Of a stretch of DNA of 64,000 nt, positions 46,890 through 59,560 are shown piece by piece; the first letter of the stretch is position 1; each line of letters opens with the position of its first letter. This stretch comes from Mangifera indica. Taxonomy: Eukaryota > Streptophyta > Magnoliopsida > Sapindales > Anacardiaceae. The stretch is from contig NC_058147.1 of NCBI RefSeq assembly GCF_011075055.1, positions 14,632,001 through 14,696,000 on the forward strand, in the 5' to 3' direction. The translations under genes and the position numbers were made by a program. The notes beneath the pieces were generated by a model. That model was not told the origin of the DNA. It was given only the letters and a program-made list of their open reading frames with translations, and did no database searches.

Positions 46890-48702
46890 TGTAGGGTTTT
46901 AGGGCATTATTAATGGGTAACGTAGCAAAATTAAAAATTTTAAAAATTATCAAAGATCCTAAAACCTATCTAAGATACTTGTTTTAATGCATAAATTCAT
47001 GAACACGTTAAACATATATAGGATGTTTAGAAATTATACCTGTATTGTTAGCTCCTCAAAAATTTCATGTGGCGACACCTTAGTATACATGTGGAGAACA
47101 AATGGGAGACGATCTAGAAAAAAGGCTACTAGGGCTTTTATTGACTAGATCTTAAACATTGGATCATAGAAAAGTGAGAAGAAGGTCACGACAATGGAAA
47201 CTTACGTCAATAAGGTTCTAGGCGTGAATATGTGTGTTGAGGATGTATATGTTAGCTTGTTGTCAAAATTTTGACTCAAATTAAACACTTTTATTATAAG
47301 GTGTGTATGAATCCTACGTTAGCTAGGATTCTAATTGCTTAGGTGATAAAGTGTCCAAGAGTTTTTATTAAATTAAAACTCTTAATTTATTGAAAGTTTA
47401 AATGCATAGAAATCCTAATGAAATTATAATTCCAACTCAATCTAAACTTTCTATCAAACAAGAACTATGAAGAATCATTGTTTAACTAAAGCACTTAACC
47501 CACAAGTTAACTCAGCTAGTTGACTCATATCCATCATTTGGCCTTGCTCAATTGGACTCCTAAGTGGGTCTAGCCAAAACCATACAGTGTATTTGCATGA
47601 TGCCATATGACACTGCGTACACCAAATGATTCTAGTCAAAACATATCCATATGTTTCTTTTTGTGATTAAAGGATTGTCGTCAAATGATCCTTATCTCTT
47701 AGTTTGTATCAACCACTTAATTCTGTGACCCGTAAGCTCTTTATCGAATCAATAGTGTCAAAATTTGGGTTGAATTTAGACACTGACCAAGATTGGCCTC
47801 TAGCAAAGCGTTATAGCCATCTGAACGATAGAGTGTCAGTGAACATCTCTATAAGCTTTTACAACATCACTGTTATGTGTAATTCAGTCATTTCCCTAAT
47901 CGATATCTCTCGAGGCTAAGACGAAAAAATGTGTCATCTCAGTAGTTTCTCGATATGAGTTGATGCACATTAATGACTTACATAGATTAGGCTATAACCT
48001 TATGCCACTGTGGCCATAAATTCAAGTAGTCATGAATGTTTTTCAGCATTCGCATATGAGATATCTTCTTTTATGCTCAAGAGTGATGAATCCTTTATTG
48101 ATCGATTGTAACTTTCAGATATCTCACGATGTCACCAATCATTGCCTTTATGATACCTTTATTACGACAATATGTTAGATAGTGTCAAACCATACCTGTC
48201 TTTATACAAGATGATTTGGCACCCTTAAGTCAAAGGATCAATGCACTCGTACTATTCAAAGGATTTGTTTCATAGACATTAGAGTAACTATTCATGTTGA
48301 TATCCTCTGGTAGGATTAGTTCAATGAATACGTCTACAACGTGCACCCATTTGTTGCACCAAGCCATTAACAAACAACTTCGACACTTAAGAATTGTCAC
48401 AACATTTTGGTGGGGTCACTCAACACTATGATAATCCTATCACCATTACATGTGCCCTTGGTCACTGCAATGTCAAGATTATAGACATTTCTAGAATGAC
48501 TACTTAATGTGTGTATAAGGTTTCTATAATCAATTGTTTAATCTCCTCATCATAGTTCTACCATTCTCAAGGCATGTTATTCGCACTATCATATAATAGA
48601 CAAACATATGAAATGAATTACTATAAATCTTTTTATTAATTAATAAGATAAATTACAATTACAAATGTCAAATCAATTGGTTATACGATATCTACCCTAA
48701 CA
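46890..48702 (-). repeat. 5' LTR of copia copy D, full length
   Basis: The 1813-bp unit runs from TGTAGGG to CCCTAACA, with the primer site just inside on the left. It is homologous to 3107-4838 and 9644-11305 along its length. The next base on the right belongs to the gag region of gypsy element H, so copy D appears to abut or to have been inserted in H. Confidence 0.85.
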
Positions 48703-49340
48703 AAAACTACTATTTGACTTGAATAGTAGTTTTATAAGTTGGCAAGCTTTATCATAAGCATTCTTGATGAAGTTCTTCCCAAATGGAAAAATAGTAAAAG
48801 TAAAAAATGATAATGCTACATTCACTATGAGATATTATGAAACATTATATGAGGCTTGGGAAAGATACAAGGATTTACAGAGGCATTACCCATATCATAG
48901 CCTTTTGGATTGGTTACTGATACAAAAGTTCTATAACTAAGTGCCAAGACACATCAAGATCGCTCTTGACATACCACTAATGGATTGTTTATAGGATTAA
49001 TGACAAAGAACACATTACAATTGATTGAAAGAATGAAGCAAGCAACTTATTCTAGACTGATGAATTTTTACCAAAAAAACTTACAAAAATCCATGAGGTA
49101 GATAGAATAACTACGGTTAACACAAAACTTGATACCTTAACAAATAAACTAGAAAGAATAGATATAAAGGCAATCCATGAGGTAGATGTGAGATATGCGG
49201 AGCAAGACATGCTAGCATAAATTGTAGTACTCTCAATGCATTCTCGAATAAGCAAAACCATGAGCAACAAACATGATCAATTTTAACCAAAATCATCAGG
49301 GGAACCCATTCTCGAAAACCTACAATCCAAGTTAGAGGAA
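48703..49340 (+). pseudogene. gag: Athila/Tat-like Ty3/gypsy gag fragment (element H)
   Basis: From about 48757 the translation shows a typical Gag core: FLMKFFPNGKIVKVKNDNAT, then YETLYEAWERYKDLQRHYP and DWLLIQKFYN. This pattern is characteristic of Athila-group Gag. A CX2CX4HX4C zinc knuckle, CEICGARHASINC, is intact at 49188-49226. Frameshifts and stops interrupt the stretch between. The 5' LTR, primer site and N-terminal gag are missing because the LTR of copy D lies directly to the left. Confidence 0.8.
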
Positions 49341-50125
49341 TCACCCAAATTTCCTATGGAATAGCAAGTTAGTTCCAGCTGATATAAGCTAGAATTTTAG
49401 ACTATCACCGCCAAGATTCCAAAATAAGATGCTACTATAACAATCTTTGCATCTTACATCAAAGGAACCAAAATCTAATATATAACTAATAATGAAGAGT
49501 TTCATTCAAGCTTAAAATCAAAAGACACAAGCTTAAGAAAAAGCTATCAAACATCTCACCAAAAAGATCAAATAACTGGTTACACACAATAGAATGCTTG
49601 AAGTTTAATTAAGCCAACAAGTTTTTTTATCAAACTCATGAGAGAAAGAAAAATAATTGAGCCAACCAATAAATTTGAGAGAACAATGTAAGGCAATAAT
49701 CACCAAAAGCAAAAACACATACAAAGAACTAATGTATACACACCCAATAAAGTTGATCACATCACAAAAGTTAGAAGATCTTGTATTTCATAATGTAAAG
49801 CCAACTAGTGAAAATGATGCAATAAATGTTATATGAGCTACTAGAGAACAAGAAGAAAAAGACTCAAGGCAAAATAAATGCCATATTGCTCTCTTGTTTC
49901 CACAAAGATACCACAAGGTAAAATTAGACCAATAGTTTGGCAAATTTCCTGAGATATTCAAGCATATAAATCTTAATGTATCATTCCTTGAAGCAATAAC
50001 TTAGATGCCCTTATACGCCAAATTTTTAAAGGATATTCTGTCAAATAAGAAGAAGTTAGAAGAATCTGAAACAAAAGCCCTCTTAAAAGAAATTGCCACT
50101 AAAGTTAAAATACCTAAGAAGTGTT
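49341..50125 (+). other. Gag-protease spacer of element H
   Basis: Sequence between gag and protease of H with many stops. Short stretches resemble the variable acidic and basic linker of Athila-type Gag-Pol, and AWMPLYAKFLKDILSNKKKLE-type text near 50005-50065 is the conserved block before the protease. No intact frame remains. Confidence 0.5.
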
Positions 50126-50530
50126 TTTCTATACCATGCATGGTAGGGAATGAATTATTTTGATAAATCATTATGTGACTTAGGTGCTAGCAGTAGCCTT
50201 ATGCAATTATTGATATGCAAAAGGATGGATATAAGAGAACTCAAACCTATGATAATCACTTTATAATTAGTTAACAAATCTATCAAATATTCGTGTAAAG
50301 TGCTTGAAAACTTTTCTATACGAGTAGAAAAATTTTATATCCTAGTTGACTTTGTAGTCTTAGAAATAGAGGAGGGCACTCATATTCCTATCATTCTTGG
50401 ACCACTATTCTTAGTGACAGTGGGAGCTATCGTATATGTAAAGAATGGAAAACTAAAATTTGAGATTGGGTAAGAGAAAGTAGAATTTAATGTGTTTAAA
50501 CTAACCACATAACCTTCTATCAGTAATTCT
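50126..50530 (+). pseudogene. Aspartic protease of element H
   Basis: CDLGASSSLM carries the catalytic Asp codon at 50177-50179. ILVDFVVLEIEEGTHIPIILG at about 50337-50400 is the conserved strand region that follows, shown here within 21 positions of the usual family pattern. Stops near 50262 and 50470 break the frame. The DLGAS motif is typical of Athila/Tat proteases. Confidence 0.75.
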
Positions 50531-50560
50531 TATTGTAGGATAGATATCCATTGAAAATGC

Positions 50561-51960
50561 GTGGACAACCTACTTAAGGAAGTTTTGTCGAAAGACGCAT
50601 TAGAATCCTATTTAATCCATAATGGATTTACAACTCATGAAGATATTGAAATTGTTGCATACACATATTACCTAGAAGCTGTTGAAGTAGCAAGATCGAT
50701 ATCACGACTGAAATTCGAATACATTAACCAGACAAAGATACATCCAAGTATGAATGTACCATAGCTTTTGCCAAAAGATGCACCTCACGTAGAACTTAGA
50801 CCATTATTAACTATGCTCTAGTACGTGTATCTTGGACTTGACTCTACTTGTCCTATTATTATCAGTGTTGACCTGAATATTAAGCAAAAAGAGAAGTTAA
50901 TATGACTACTATGGGAACATAAAAAATAATTGGATACAATATTCACAATATAAAAGGCATTAATTCCTCTATATGTATACACCAGATTCACATATTAGAC
51001 AATGAGAAACCTTTAATAAAAAATCAATGAAAACATAACCTTAACATGATAAAAGTTGTCAAGAAGGAAGTCATAAAGCTATTAGATGTCGAGATCATAT
51101 ATCCAATCTTTTACAGTAAATGGCAAAGCTTGGTACATGTAGTGCCAAAGAAAGGTGGGACAACAATGGTGAAAAATGAAAACAATGAATTGATCCTAAC
51201 AAGAATAGTTATGGGATGATGAATGTGCATTAAATATAGGAAACTAAACAACATCACCAAAAAAGACCAGTTTCCATTGCCATTCATTGATCAGTATTGG
51301 AAAGATTAGCGAACTGCTAGTTATTTTACAATCAAGATGGATATTCAAGATTTTTACAAATTTTAATTCATCCAGATAACCAAGAGAAGACTATCTTCAC
51401 CTATTCATGTGGAACTTTCAACTACAGGAGAATGCCCTTTGGCCTCTGTAATACACTAGCCACGTTCTAACAATGCATGATGACCATATTTTTAGATTTT
51501 GTTGAACACATAATAGAAGTTTTCATGGATGACCTCTCAATCTATGGTAGTAATTTTGACAGTTTTCTAATCAATCTTTTTAAAGTGTTTCAAAGATGTG
51601 AGAAAGTGAACATTGTACTCAACTGGGAGAAATTTCGCTTTATGGTTAGAGAATGAATTGTATTAGGATACTTGGTATCCAAATGAGGTAAAAAGGTGGA
51701 TTATGCAAAAGCTAAAGCAACTGAGAAGTTACCACCATCTACAAATGTCAAGAGAGTCAGAAGTTTTCTAGGACACATCAGATTCTATTGAAGATTTATT
51801 AAAGATATTTCCAAAATAGTTTAACCTTTCTCCAAAATACTTGCTAAAGATGTGACATTTGAATTTAATGACAAGTATGTTAATGCATTTTGCAAGTTAA
51901 AATAAGCCTTGAAATTAGCACAAATTATACAACCACTACATTGCAGCCTACCATTCAAAA
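50561..51960 (+). pseudogene. Reverse transcriptase of element H
   Basis: An open frame at 50561-50764 encodes the linker before RT. RT proper spans about 51050-51830, with KLLDVEIIYPI, VHVVPKKGG, MCIKYRKLNN and QFPLPFIDQ. The active site FMDDLSIYG is intact (Asp codons 51528-51533), but frameshifts around 51220, 51310 and 51350-51480 separate the conserved blocks. The following connection region (about 51700-51960) contains RSFLGH-type text. Confidence 0.78.
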
Positions 51961-52460
51961 TATTATACAACACAAGTGACTATGTCGTTAGTGTGGCACT
52001 TGGGTAATGAAAAGATAATAAGCCTTATGTGATTTACTATACAAGCCATATGTTAGACGAAACACATATTAACTATGCCACTATGGAAAAAGAAATACTG
52101 GTAGTAGTATTTGCATTTGACAAGTTTTGATCATATCTAATAGGCTTTAACGTAATCATATACACAAATCATGTTAGACTTAAGTACCTATTGAATAAAA
52201 AAAAACACTAAACCAAGAGTAATTCGATGGATTCTATTATTACAAGAGTTTGATTTAGAAATAAAAGACAAGAAAGTCATAGACAATGTAGTTGCTGACC
52301 ACTTACCATGCATAGAAAAAGATAAGTATGGGGGAATAGAGGAAGAACTGCTAATTGATGATGCATTCCTTAATAAGCAACTATTGGCAATGTCTAAGTG
52401 TAACACATCATGGTATGCATATATAGTTAATTACTTAGTATGTGAAATCTTATCACCAAA
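51961..52460 (+). pseudogene. RNase H of element H
   Basis: SDYVVSVALG, YYTSHMLDETHINYATMEKE and VIIYTNHVRLKYLL follow one another at about 51970-52200. The Asp of the YTDH-type motif is Asn. A second piece, [15 protein letters not shown], lies near 52287. Stops occur near 52008 and 52128. Confidence 0.72.
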
Positions 52461-53700
52461 CCTAAATTTCCACTAAAGAAAAAAATTCTTACATGACTCA
52501 AAGAACTATTTTTAGGAAGTACCCTATTATACAAGTGATGCTACAATAAATTAATACAACGACGCATGCCATATGATGAAATACATAGTGCCCAAACTTA
52601 CTATCACTCATTGATAACTAGGCAATACTTCAACGAGTCCAAAATAACAACAAAAATATTATTACGTGGATTCTATTAGCTTACGATATTTCAAGATGTA
52701 AGAGAGTTTGTAAGTAAATGTGATTAATGCTAAAAAGCAAAAAACATATCAAAAAAAGATGAAATGCCCATAAGTACAATACTAGAAGTTGAATTATTCG
52801 ATGTATAGTAAATAGATTTCGTGGGGCCATTTCCTGTGTCATACAAAAACCACCACATTCTAGTTGTAGTTGACTAAATGTCGAAATAGGTGGAAACAAT
52901 AGCCACACCAACAAATGATGCTAAAGTTGTAATCAAATTTTTGAAAAGAACATTTTCACTCATTTTGAAACACTAAGAGCACTTATTAGTGATGACGAAT
53001 CACATTTTTGTTACTACTTGATGGAGGGGTTATTGAAAAGGTACAATATGACCCATAAAGTAGAAACCCCATACCACCTTCAAACTAGTGGCCAAGTAGA
53101 GATATCAAACTAAAAAATCAAATCCATTCTAGAAAAAATAGTAAACAATTTTTGAAAAAAGTGGAGTATATGCTTGGATATTGTATTTTGGGCGTATTGC
53201 ATTATATATAAGATGCCAGTTGAAACATCACCATACAAACTCGTATACAACAAATCATGCCACTTACCAATCGAGTTAGAGCATAGATCATACTAGGCTA
53301 CAAGATTTCTAAACTTTGATTCAAGAAAGCTAGAGAAAAAAATATTACTATAGTTGAACAAACTAAATGAATTCTGTTTGGACCATATGAAAAGAAACTT
53401 ATATACAAAGACAAAACAAAGAGACGACATGACAAACACATAGTGAAGAAAGAATTCCAAGAAGGTGATTCAGTGCTTCTATTCAATTCTTGAATACGTC
53501 TTTTCTTAGGAAAGCTTAGAGTGAGAATATGGGTATTTCTAAATAAAACAGACAGTGACTTAAACCATTTCTCATAAACGAATTGGTTATGGTGGAGGCA
53601 TCACAACCATTATTCGATCCAACTCTAACTTGAGCTTAAACAAGAAGGACCTAAAACAAAAACTATCGAGAGGTATCCTAAATACCTTTTAATTTAGTCA
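52461..53700 (+). pseudogene. Integrase of element H
   Basis: Fragments in alternating frames include VDFVGPFPVSYKNHHILVVVDY at about 52810-52880, reported here as adjoining pieces, and a TNDAKVVIKFLKRTF block near 52910-52955. A decayed HPQTSGQVE-type motif lies near 53070-53100, and FKLGEKVLLF-like text near 53460. Together they identify the Ty3/gypsy integrase core and C-terminal domain. Multiple stops and frameshifts inactivate it. Confidence 0.7.
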
Positions 53701-56700
53701 ACATTTTAATTTTTACTTTTAGTTTTCATTTCTCTGGTTACTTGTTTTCAACTAAAGAAGAATAACATTTGTGATCAATTACTTGGGGCAAACGGATTGC
53801 TTGCAGATGCAAGTAGTACGCCTTACATAATTGGTAAGATTTTCTATACATAGCTTATTTATTACTTATCGTTTCCCAATATGCACCTTCTCTACTTTAA
53901 ATTGTGTTGTTTGGATAGGTAAATTATCATTGATAAAATCACTTAAGTATTTAACTATTGGGCTAGGGTTTATTCATATACACGGCTTCAACTAAAGCAA
54001 AAATAAACAATGGGTTAGGACAGATCAGCATAGTAAAAATCATGAATTTACACAAGCAAATTTAGAAAGAACATAATCTTTGGCAATCATGAAGACCTTT
54101 GTTATGCTTTAATCTTTAGTGCGTCGGTTTACTTGTCGTAAGTTTTAGCCCCAAAGATTGCCACTAAGGTTAGTTTTTTCCTCCTAAATGACTCTTAATT
54201 TGACTTCTATATAAAATGCCTTTTATTCAACATTTTCCAAAGTCTTTATTTTTATTTAATCAAATACCCACAACATTATGACTAAGAAATCTTCTATAAC
54301 CAAATGACTATCCTTATTTGATACGAAACCTTATCAATAACCTCAACCCCATTGGTTCTAACTATATCCCTGATTGACTTTACTGTCCCATTTCAAACCA
54401 TCAACATTAAATTCCTTAACTCAATCTAAGAAAAATATTACCTGAAACTTTAAGAATGAACACTTGAACCAATTCTATATCTTGACTTCGAAGCTTTCTA
54501 ACATCTTAAGGTTTATAACGACATTTTCAAAATTTTAGCCTCATTTAAACTCAAAAAAATTGCTTGAATGACTCTACCTAGTCACCTAGACCTTACTCTT
54601 GAATTCTTAGTACCTTGCCCTATAATATAACCTATCAACTCATCTGTTTCCATTTGCTAAACCAAGACCTTACAATGAGAATAATTAAGATAAAGGATTA
54701 CTTTAGTTTTTCTCAAAACAGTCATTTCTCTTCCAACATCTCCTTAATTGATTACCTTGAACTCTGGTTGAAACTAACAGGCTTTCAGTACAAAAATGAT
54801 TCACTCGATAAAACCCTTATGCTTTAAGATACTATTCACTAAATCTTTCATCAATTTATCTCTTGTCATTTTCTTATTAGATCGAGAAGTGAAATTGTCA
54901 TCTCCAAACTTGACCTTTTCCTTTTAAGTTGTCTTATTGGCCACAATCCTATCAATATGGGTAAATTTCTATGCACTTGTCTGACACAAGTCATATTAGA
55001 TGAGAAAAACAAAAAGCTTTTGCTCAAAGGATGCTCTATTGTAATGTTAATAAGACGAAGTTACTTGTTGTCCTAAGAGAAATGTTTTTGACATTGGAAA
55101 TGCTACACAATATAAAGATATGCAAGTGCCATGAAGATGACATGTTTATCTTTTCACTTTCACAAATTGAACCAACCGCTATAGTATCCAAGCAGCTTGA
55201 AATGAATGTTGAAGTAGAAGAAAAAGAAGAAGGCAAAAATATTATTGACCTTAGGCCTCAAGTTGAACAACCGTTTGATCACTCTCCCCCAATAATGACA
55301 ATCCCCATACTGGAGAAGAAGCTCCTTGAAATTTAATGTCAAATTAAGATCCTTAATGTCAAGTTTTATCTGATGCAAGTAGAGATGATCAAAATCATTA
55401 CCATGCGTGATATAATTCAACAAGCATTCTTGGGTGGGATGAAAGAGAAAGATGGTCATGATTTCTAGGTCTTTGTAATGGTTAAGGGAAAATAAGACGT
55501 AGTAACGATAAGGTAGATCTAGAACTAGTTGGATTATCCTTGTTTTGTTTTGTTTGATCATTTGTTTTTTTTTTTTTACTTTTCTAGTTTTTTTTTTTTT
55601 TTATACTCATTGTATCAATGTTTTGCATGGTTAATGGATAATGCAAGCACAAGAACTTTAATGCATGAATATCAATCACTCTAATATAGGGAGTACACTT
55701 CATCCTCAATTCTTTCTTTTATTATGTTCAGTGAAGACATTGCCTGATTTAAATATGGGTAGAAGAAAAAAAATTTCATTTCGCTCATATTAAAGTTTTT
55801 TTTTCTTTCGACTTGAGAATTGTTGTTTTTGTTTTAATTTGCATATTAGATACTAAGAGCATATGAATGACACCTTTGGACATCAACATAGAAAACACAT
55901 GGCTATGAGTACATGCATATATACATTTTTGCTAATTTACACAAGATTGCATATAATCATGAAATGTGTTTTTATAATAGCTTGAGAAACCCTAAGGCCA
56001 AGAGATTAATGCAACCAATATTTTTTGAAAATTTTCTTTTATTCCTACAAGGTCTTAGATTTGAAGACATTAGAAAATAGTAAGGAAAGAAGCAAGATCA
56101 ACGATTTCCTACCAAGAACGACCTTAAATGATCAACTAACTAGGGATGTGAATGTTTACCTAGAGAGAGTTTATGCACAATTTTTCGAGGAGAATCCTAG
56201 TTGCATGCATTAATAAGGATATGATATAGGCACAATTTTTTCATTAAGCCTTAAAAAGCCATACAACATTTTCCTTCACTTTCCTATATGTATACATTGT
56301 CAATTACTAGACCTTTAAGTCTTGATAGCAAAATTTTTATACAATGGCCTATGCAAATTTTTTCTTGTGTTACCCACATCAACCATCCTTGCCACAAAAA
56401 GAGAGTCTTACCTTTGCATGAGTACATGATTGATGATAGGTGATAGATACCAAAATTTATCTATGTCATCCAAAGAGGAAAAAGTGCACAAATCAATAGA
56501 TTTTACCTAAGAGAATTACAAGAGCCTCTAGTATACATGAAAATAAGTTTGGGCAAAAAGGAAAAATAAAAAAATAATACAACAAAAAAATGCTACCTTG
56601 CCTACCAAGTAAAGTGAAGTATGAAAGCTCTATTACAAAAGGATTTCTTTAGGTGATCATATTATCATGACAAGTATTTTGATTTTGTTTTCATTATTGT

Positions 56701-57149
56701 GCTCATGATTTTGACAATATACCTATATTCTTTCATTTCATAGCCCATTCTTAGCCACACTATAACCAAATAAAAGACTTATCGATCTTTTGAGGTGTTG
56801 CATCTCTATTAGTGGAGATTAAGAGTACAACTTTTTTTATGGGGTTAAAAATCACAATAATCTATAGAGGTTGTGATGGGGAATGAGGTGTGCATATGCT
56901 CAACTTGAAGTGCAACAGATGGAAGAGAGGTTATGTGATGAATTTTCTGGGATTGATTGAAAAGGTCAAGCAAATGACCAAGTTATGATCAAGTGTTGAA
57001 CAGTTTGAGGCTTTACAAGGAAATTCTTTTATAAACTATGTTTTCAGTGGTTGTATAAATGCTTGAGCCAAAAGAGGATTGAAGGTTATGAAGTTTGCAC
57101 ATTCTCCTTGTGTTTCAATTATAATTTGCTTGAGGACAAGCAAAGATTT
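53701..57149 (+). other. Long post-pol region of element H
   Basis: About 3.4 kb separate integrase from the polypurine tract. Athila-group elements often carry an extra, sometimes env-like, frame here. The longest open piece, at 55031-55336 (101 codons), has a Glu/Lys-rich middle and no recognisable signal peptide, membrane segment or domain. Another lies at 54615-54827. The sequence just before the tract, TTGCTTGAGGACAAGC (57127-57142), contains a conserved GCTTGAGGACAAGC inverted word typical of this group. I assign no gene. Confidence 0.45.
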
Positions 57150-57164
57150 AAGTGTAGGGGAATT
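57150..57164 (+). promoter_or_regulatory. Polypurine tract of element H
   Basis: AAGTGTAGGGGAATT lies directly before the LTR start at TG. The preceding AGGACAAGCAAAG and this tract match the standard 3' end of the Athila/Tat group. Confidence 0.75.
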
Positions 57165-58297
57165 TGTTTCATCAAATTTATCCACTAGAATATGGTGCCT
57201 GTAGTAGTAAAATTTTGCATTTTAGTAATTATTTAGTTTAGAATTTTAATTAATTATGAATAAAGTTCTTAGATATTTATTTTATTATTCTTTTTTGTTT
57301 GTAAGAAAATAAAATACAAATAAGGAAGAATTGTGAAATGAGAGTGAAGAAAATGAAAGAAGCTAAAAAAGTTTCCAGACTGCATTAGGATAAAATAGGC
57401 ACGAAAGAGAGAAAAAGGAAAGAATCTAAACCTGTCAACATCAGTAAACCGAGAAAAAGTGAATTTAGTGCTAAACAAAATCAAGACAAAATCTACAACA
57501 ATCCTGAGTTTATGAGGAAAGAAGAACCTATATAAAGTTGCCTAATTAATTAGTGTGAGAGACTTTTTCTGCTAAAATTTTTTCAATAATAGCTTTGAGC
57601 AATCATTGTTTGCATTCATTAAACCTAAATCACTGATGGGAATTCGACAACCCCTATAAGTTTGTAATACATAATTTTATAATTTTATATAATCGTTGTG
57701 TTTTGCTTCATTGAAGTGCTATTCTTTGCTTGTGATAGAGACATAGGCCCATCTTTGCATATGTTTGTAGACTCACATAGACTATTGAAAGGTAGATGGT
57801 GAGTTAGTTCATGTATTCATTGAACCATGATCACTCATGCTAGAGATAGGTCAACTTTTTGTGAAGTAATTAGACTTTTAGAATGTAATGGGTGGTTATT
57901 GTCTGAGTTATCATAAAAGTATAAGCTTGGTTAATATCTATATGCTTAGTCAATCTCGTAAATAGAACTAGGTTATCATAGAATGTCCAACCGATAATTG
58001 CATCATGATTATTTTAACACTTTTTGCAAACTACAAACTTATATGAGAGTTACCGCTGAACCTAAAGTCTTTTATTTATATGAGTATCAATAACAGTGTT
58101 TTGATAGAGTTTGCTTATTAATTTAGTTGCATAATAGTCTGATTATTTTAAAATTAGTAATAGTCTTAGTCATATATTTTACTATTATTATTAGCTAATG
58201 CAGGCTTTGAAAAAAATTAGTAGTTAGTTTCCCAATCCAAGTGGGCTCAACACCTATAATATTACTTGATGACTTATGCACTTGTTAGCAAGACTCA
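57165..58297 (+). repeat. LTR of element H (Athila/Tat-like)
   Basis: The unit starts TGTTTCATCAAATTT after the polypurine tract and ends ACTCA, a length of about 1.13 kb. What follows, ACTTTTATGGTGTC, resembles the junction between an Athila-type LTR and its TGGCGCC primer site. The right edge is therefore fairly well placed. An internal region of a second copy seems to begin after it. Confidence 0.65.
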
Positions 58298-58304
58298 ACT
58301 TTTA

Positions 58305-58389
58305 TGGTGTCAAAACTTTATCGAGTTTTATCTTCATCCCACTTTTTAGTTTGGAAATGAGTTTCTTTTTCAAAAAAAAAAAAAAATTT
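58305..58389 (+). other. Primer-site-like remnant and leader start after the H LTR
   Basis: TGGTGTCAAAACTTTATCG starts seven bases after the LTR end, where a TGGCGCC-type (tRNA-Asp class) primer site is expected. It is followed by about 65 bp of leader-like text ending in a run of A. Copia copy E then starts abruptly. Confidence 0.45.
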
Positions 58390-59560
58390 AGTCCAAGTAG
58401 TAAAAACCTTTTATTTATCTAGTGGTAGAAGCAGTATCCTTTGGTTTCTTTAGAATACCCCACAAAGATACATCTATTAGATTTGACACTCTGTTTATTT
58501 GAAGAAAATTTCTTAATATAAGCCTTATTGCCCCAAGCTTTTAGATAATCTAGATTAGGCTTTTACCTAGTCCACAACTTATAGGAAGTATTGTCCACAA
58601 ATTCAGATGAGACTTGATTTAGTATAAAAATAGCTATTCCTAGAGTATAACCCTATAATGACATGGATAAGTTAGTGGAGCTCATCATGAACTTGACCAT
58701 GTCTATCAAGGTCTTATTACTCTATTAAAATATATCATTATGTTGTGCTATACCATGAGGGGTAAGTCAAGACACTATTCCATATTCCTTTAGGTAGTCT
58801 CTTAACTCAGTAGACAAGTATTCATCTCTTTGATTGCTTTAGAGGATTTTTATCTATTTCTAATGTGTTTTTCTACTTCGTTATTGAATTCTTTGAATTT
58901 TTATAAGCGTTTAGACTTATGTTTCATAAAAAAACACATAGTCATATCTTCTGAGGTCATTAATAAATATGATGAATTAAGAATACCTATATTTGGCTTG
59001 CACTAATAAAGGTCCACATATATCATTGTGAATGATATCTAACAACATAGTCATTCTTTCATTGTGTGCAATGAATGGTGGCTTGGTCCTCTTGCCTAAT
59101 AGATATGATTTGAATTCATCATAAGATTCAAGATCAAATGATTATAAAACTCTATCTTTGTGGAGTTTTGAAATGTGTTTTAGTCCTATATGACCGAGCT
59201 TGCAATGCCACAGATTTGTGGTGTTTAGATTGGAATGTTTGGTTCTTTTGTTTTCAATATTGAGTATTTTATCATCCAAATAAAAAACATAAAGACCATT
59301 TATCAAACTGGTAATTCCATATGAATATTATTCAAGCCTATGGTTATAATACCACTAGCAATCGAGAAATAATATCCATATTTGTCCAAAGTGGACAGAG
59401 AAATTAAATTTCTACAAATTCTAGGTATAAAATATTTTAGTACTAAAATAACCCTAGAGGGTAACTCATGAAACAAGTTCCTACAACTAAGACATTAATC
59501 TTAGTTCCATTTCTAGTAAATATGTTCACTTCTCTTTAGCGAGTGATTTAATTTGCCTTA
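58390..59560 (-). pseudogene. Ty1/copia integrase and pre-integrase, copy E
   Basis: Minus-strand sequence parallels copy D at 43750-44780: the GGTAGAAGCAGTATCCTTTGG word at the left edge matches the integrase end of D, the integrase core follows at about 59110-58700, and pre-integrase at about 59500-59130. Copy E starts after the RT region, so RT, RNase H and 3' LTR are absent. Frames are heavily broken. Confidence 0.72.

Noticed and set aside
57127..57142. GCTTGAGGACAAGC inverted word considered as a terminator hairpin
   Set aside because: It is the conserved text next to the polypurine tract of Athila/Tat elements, and no bacterial-type terminator is expected in this genome.
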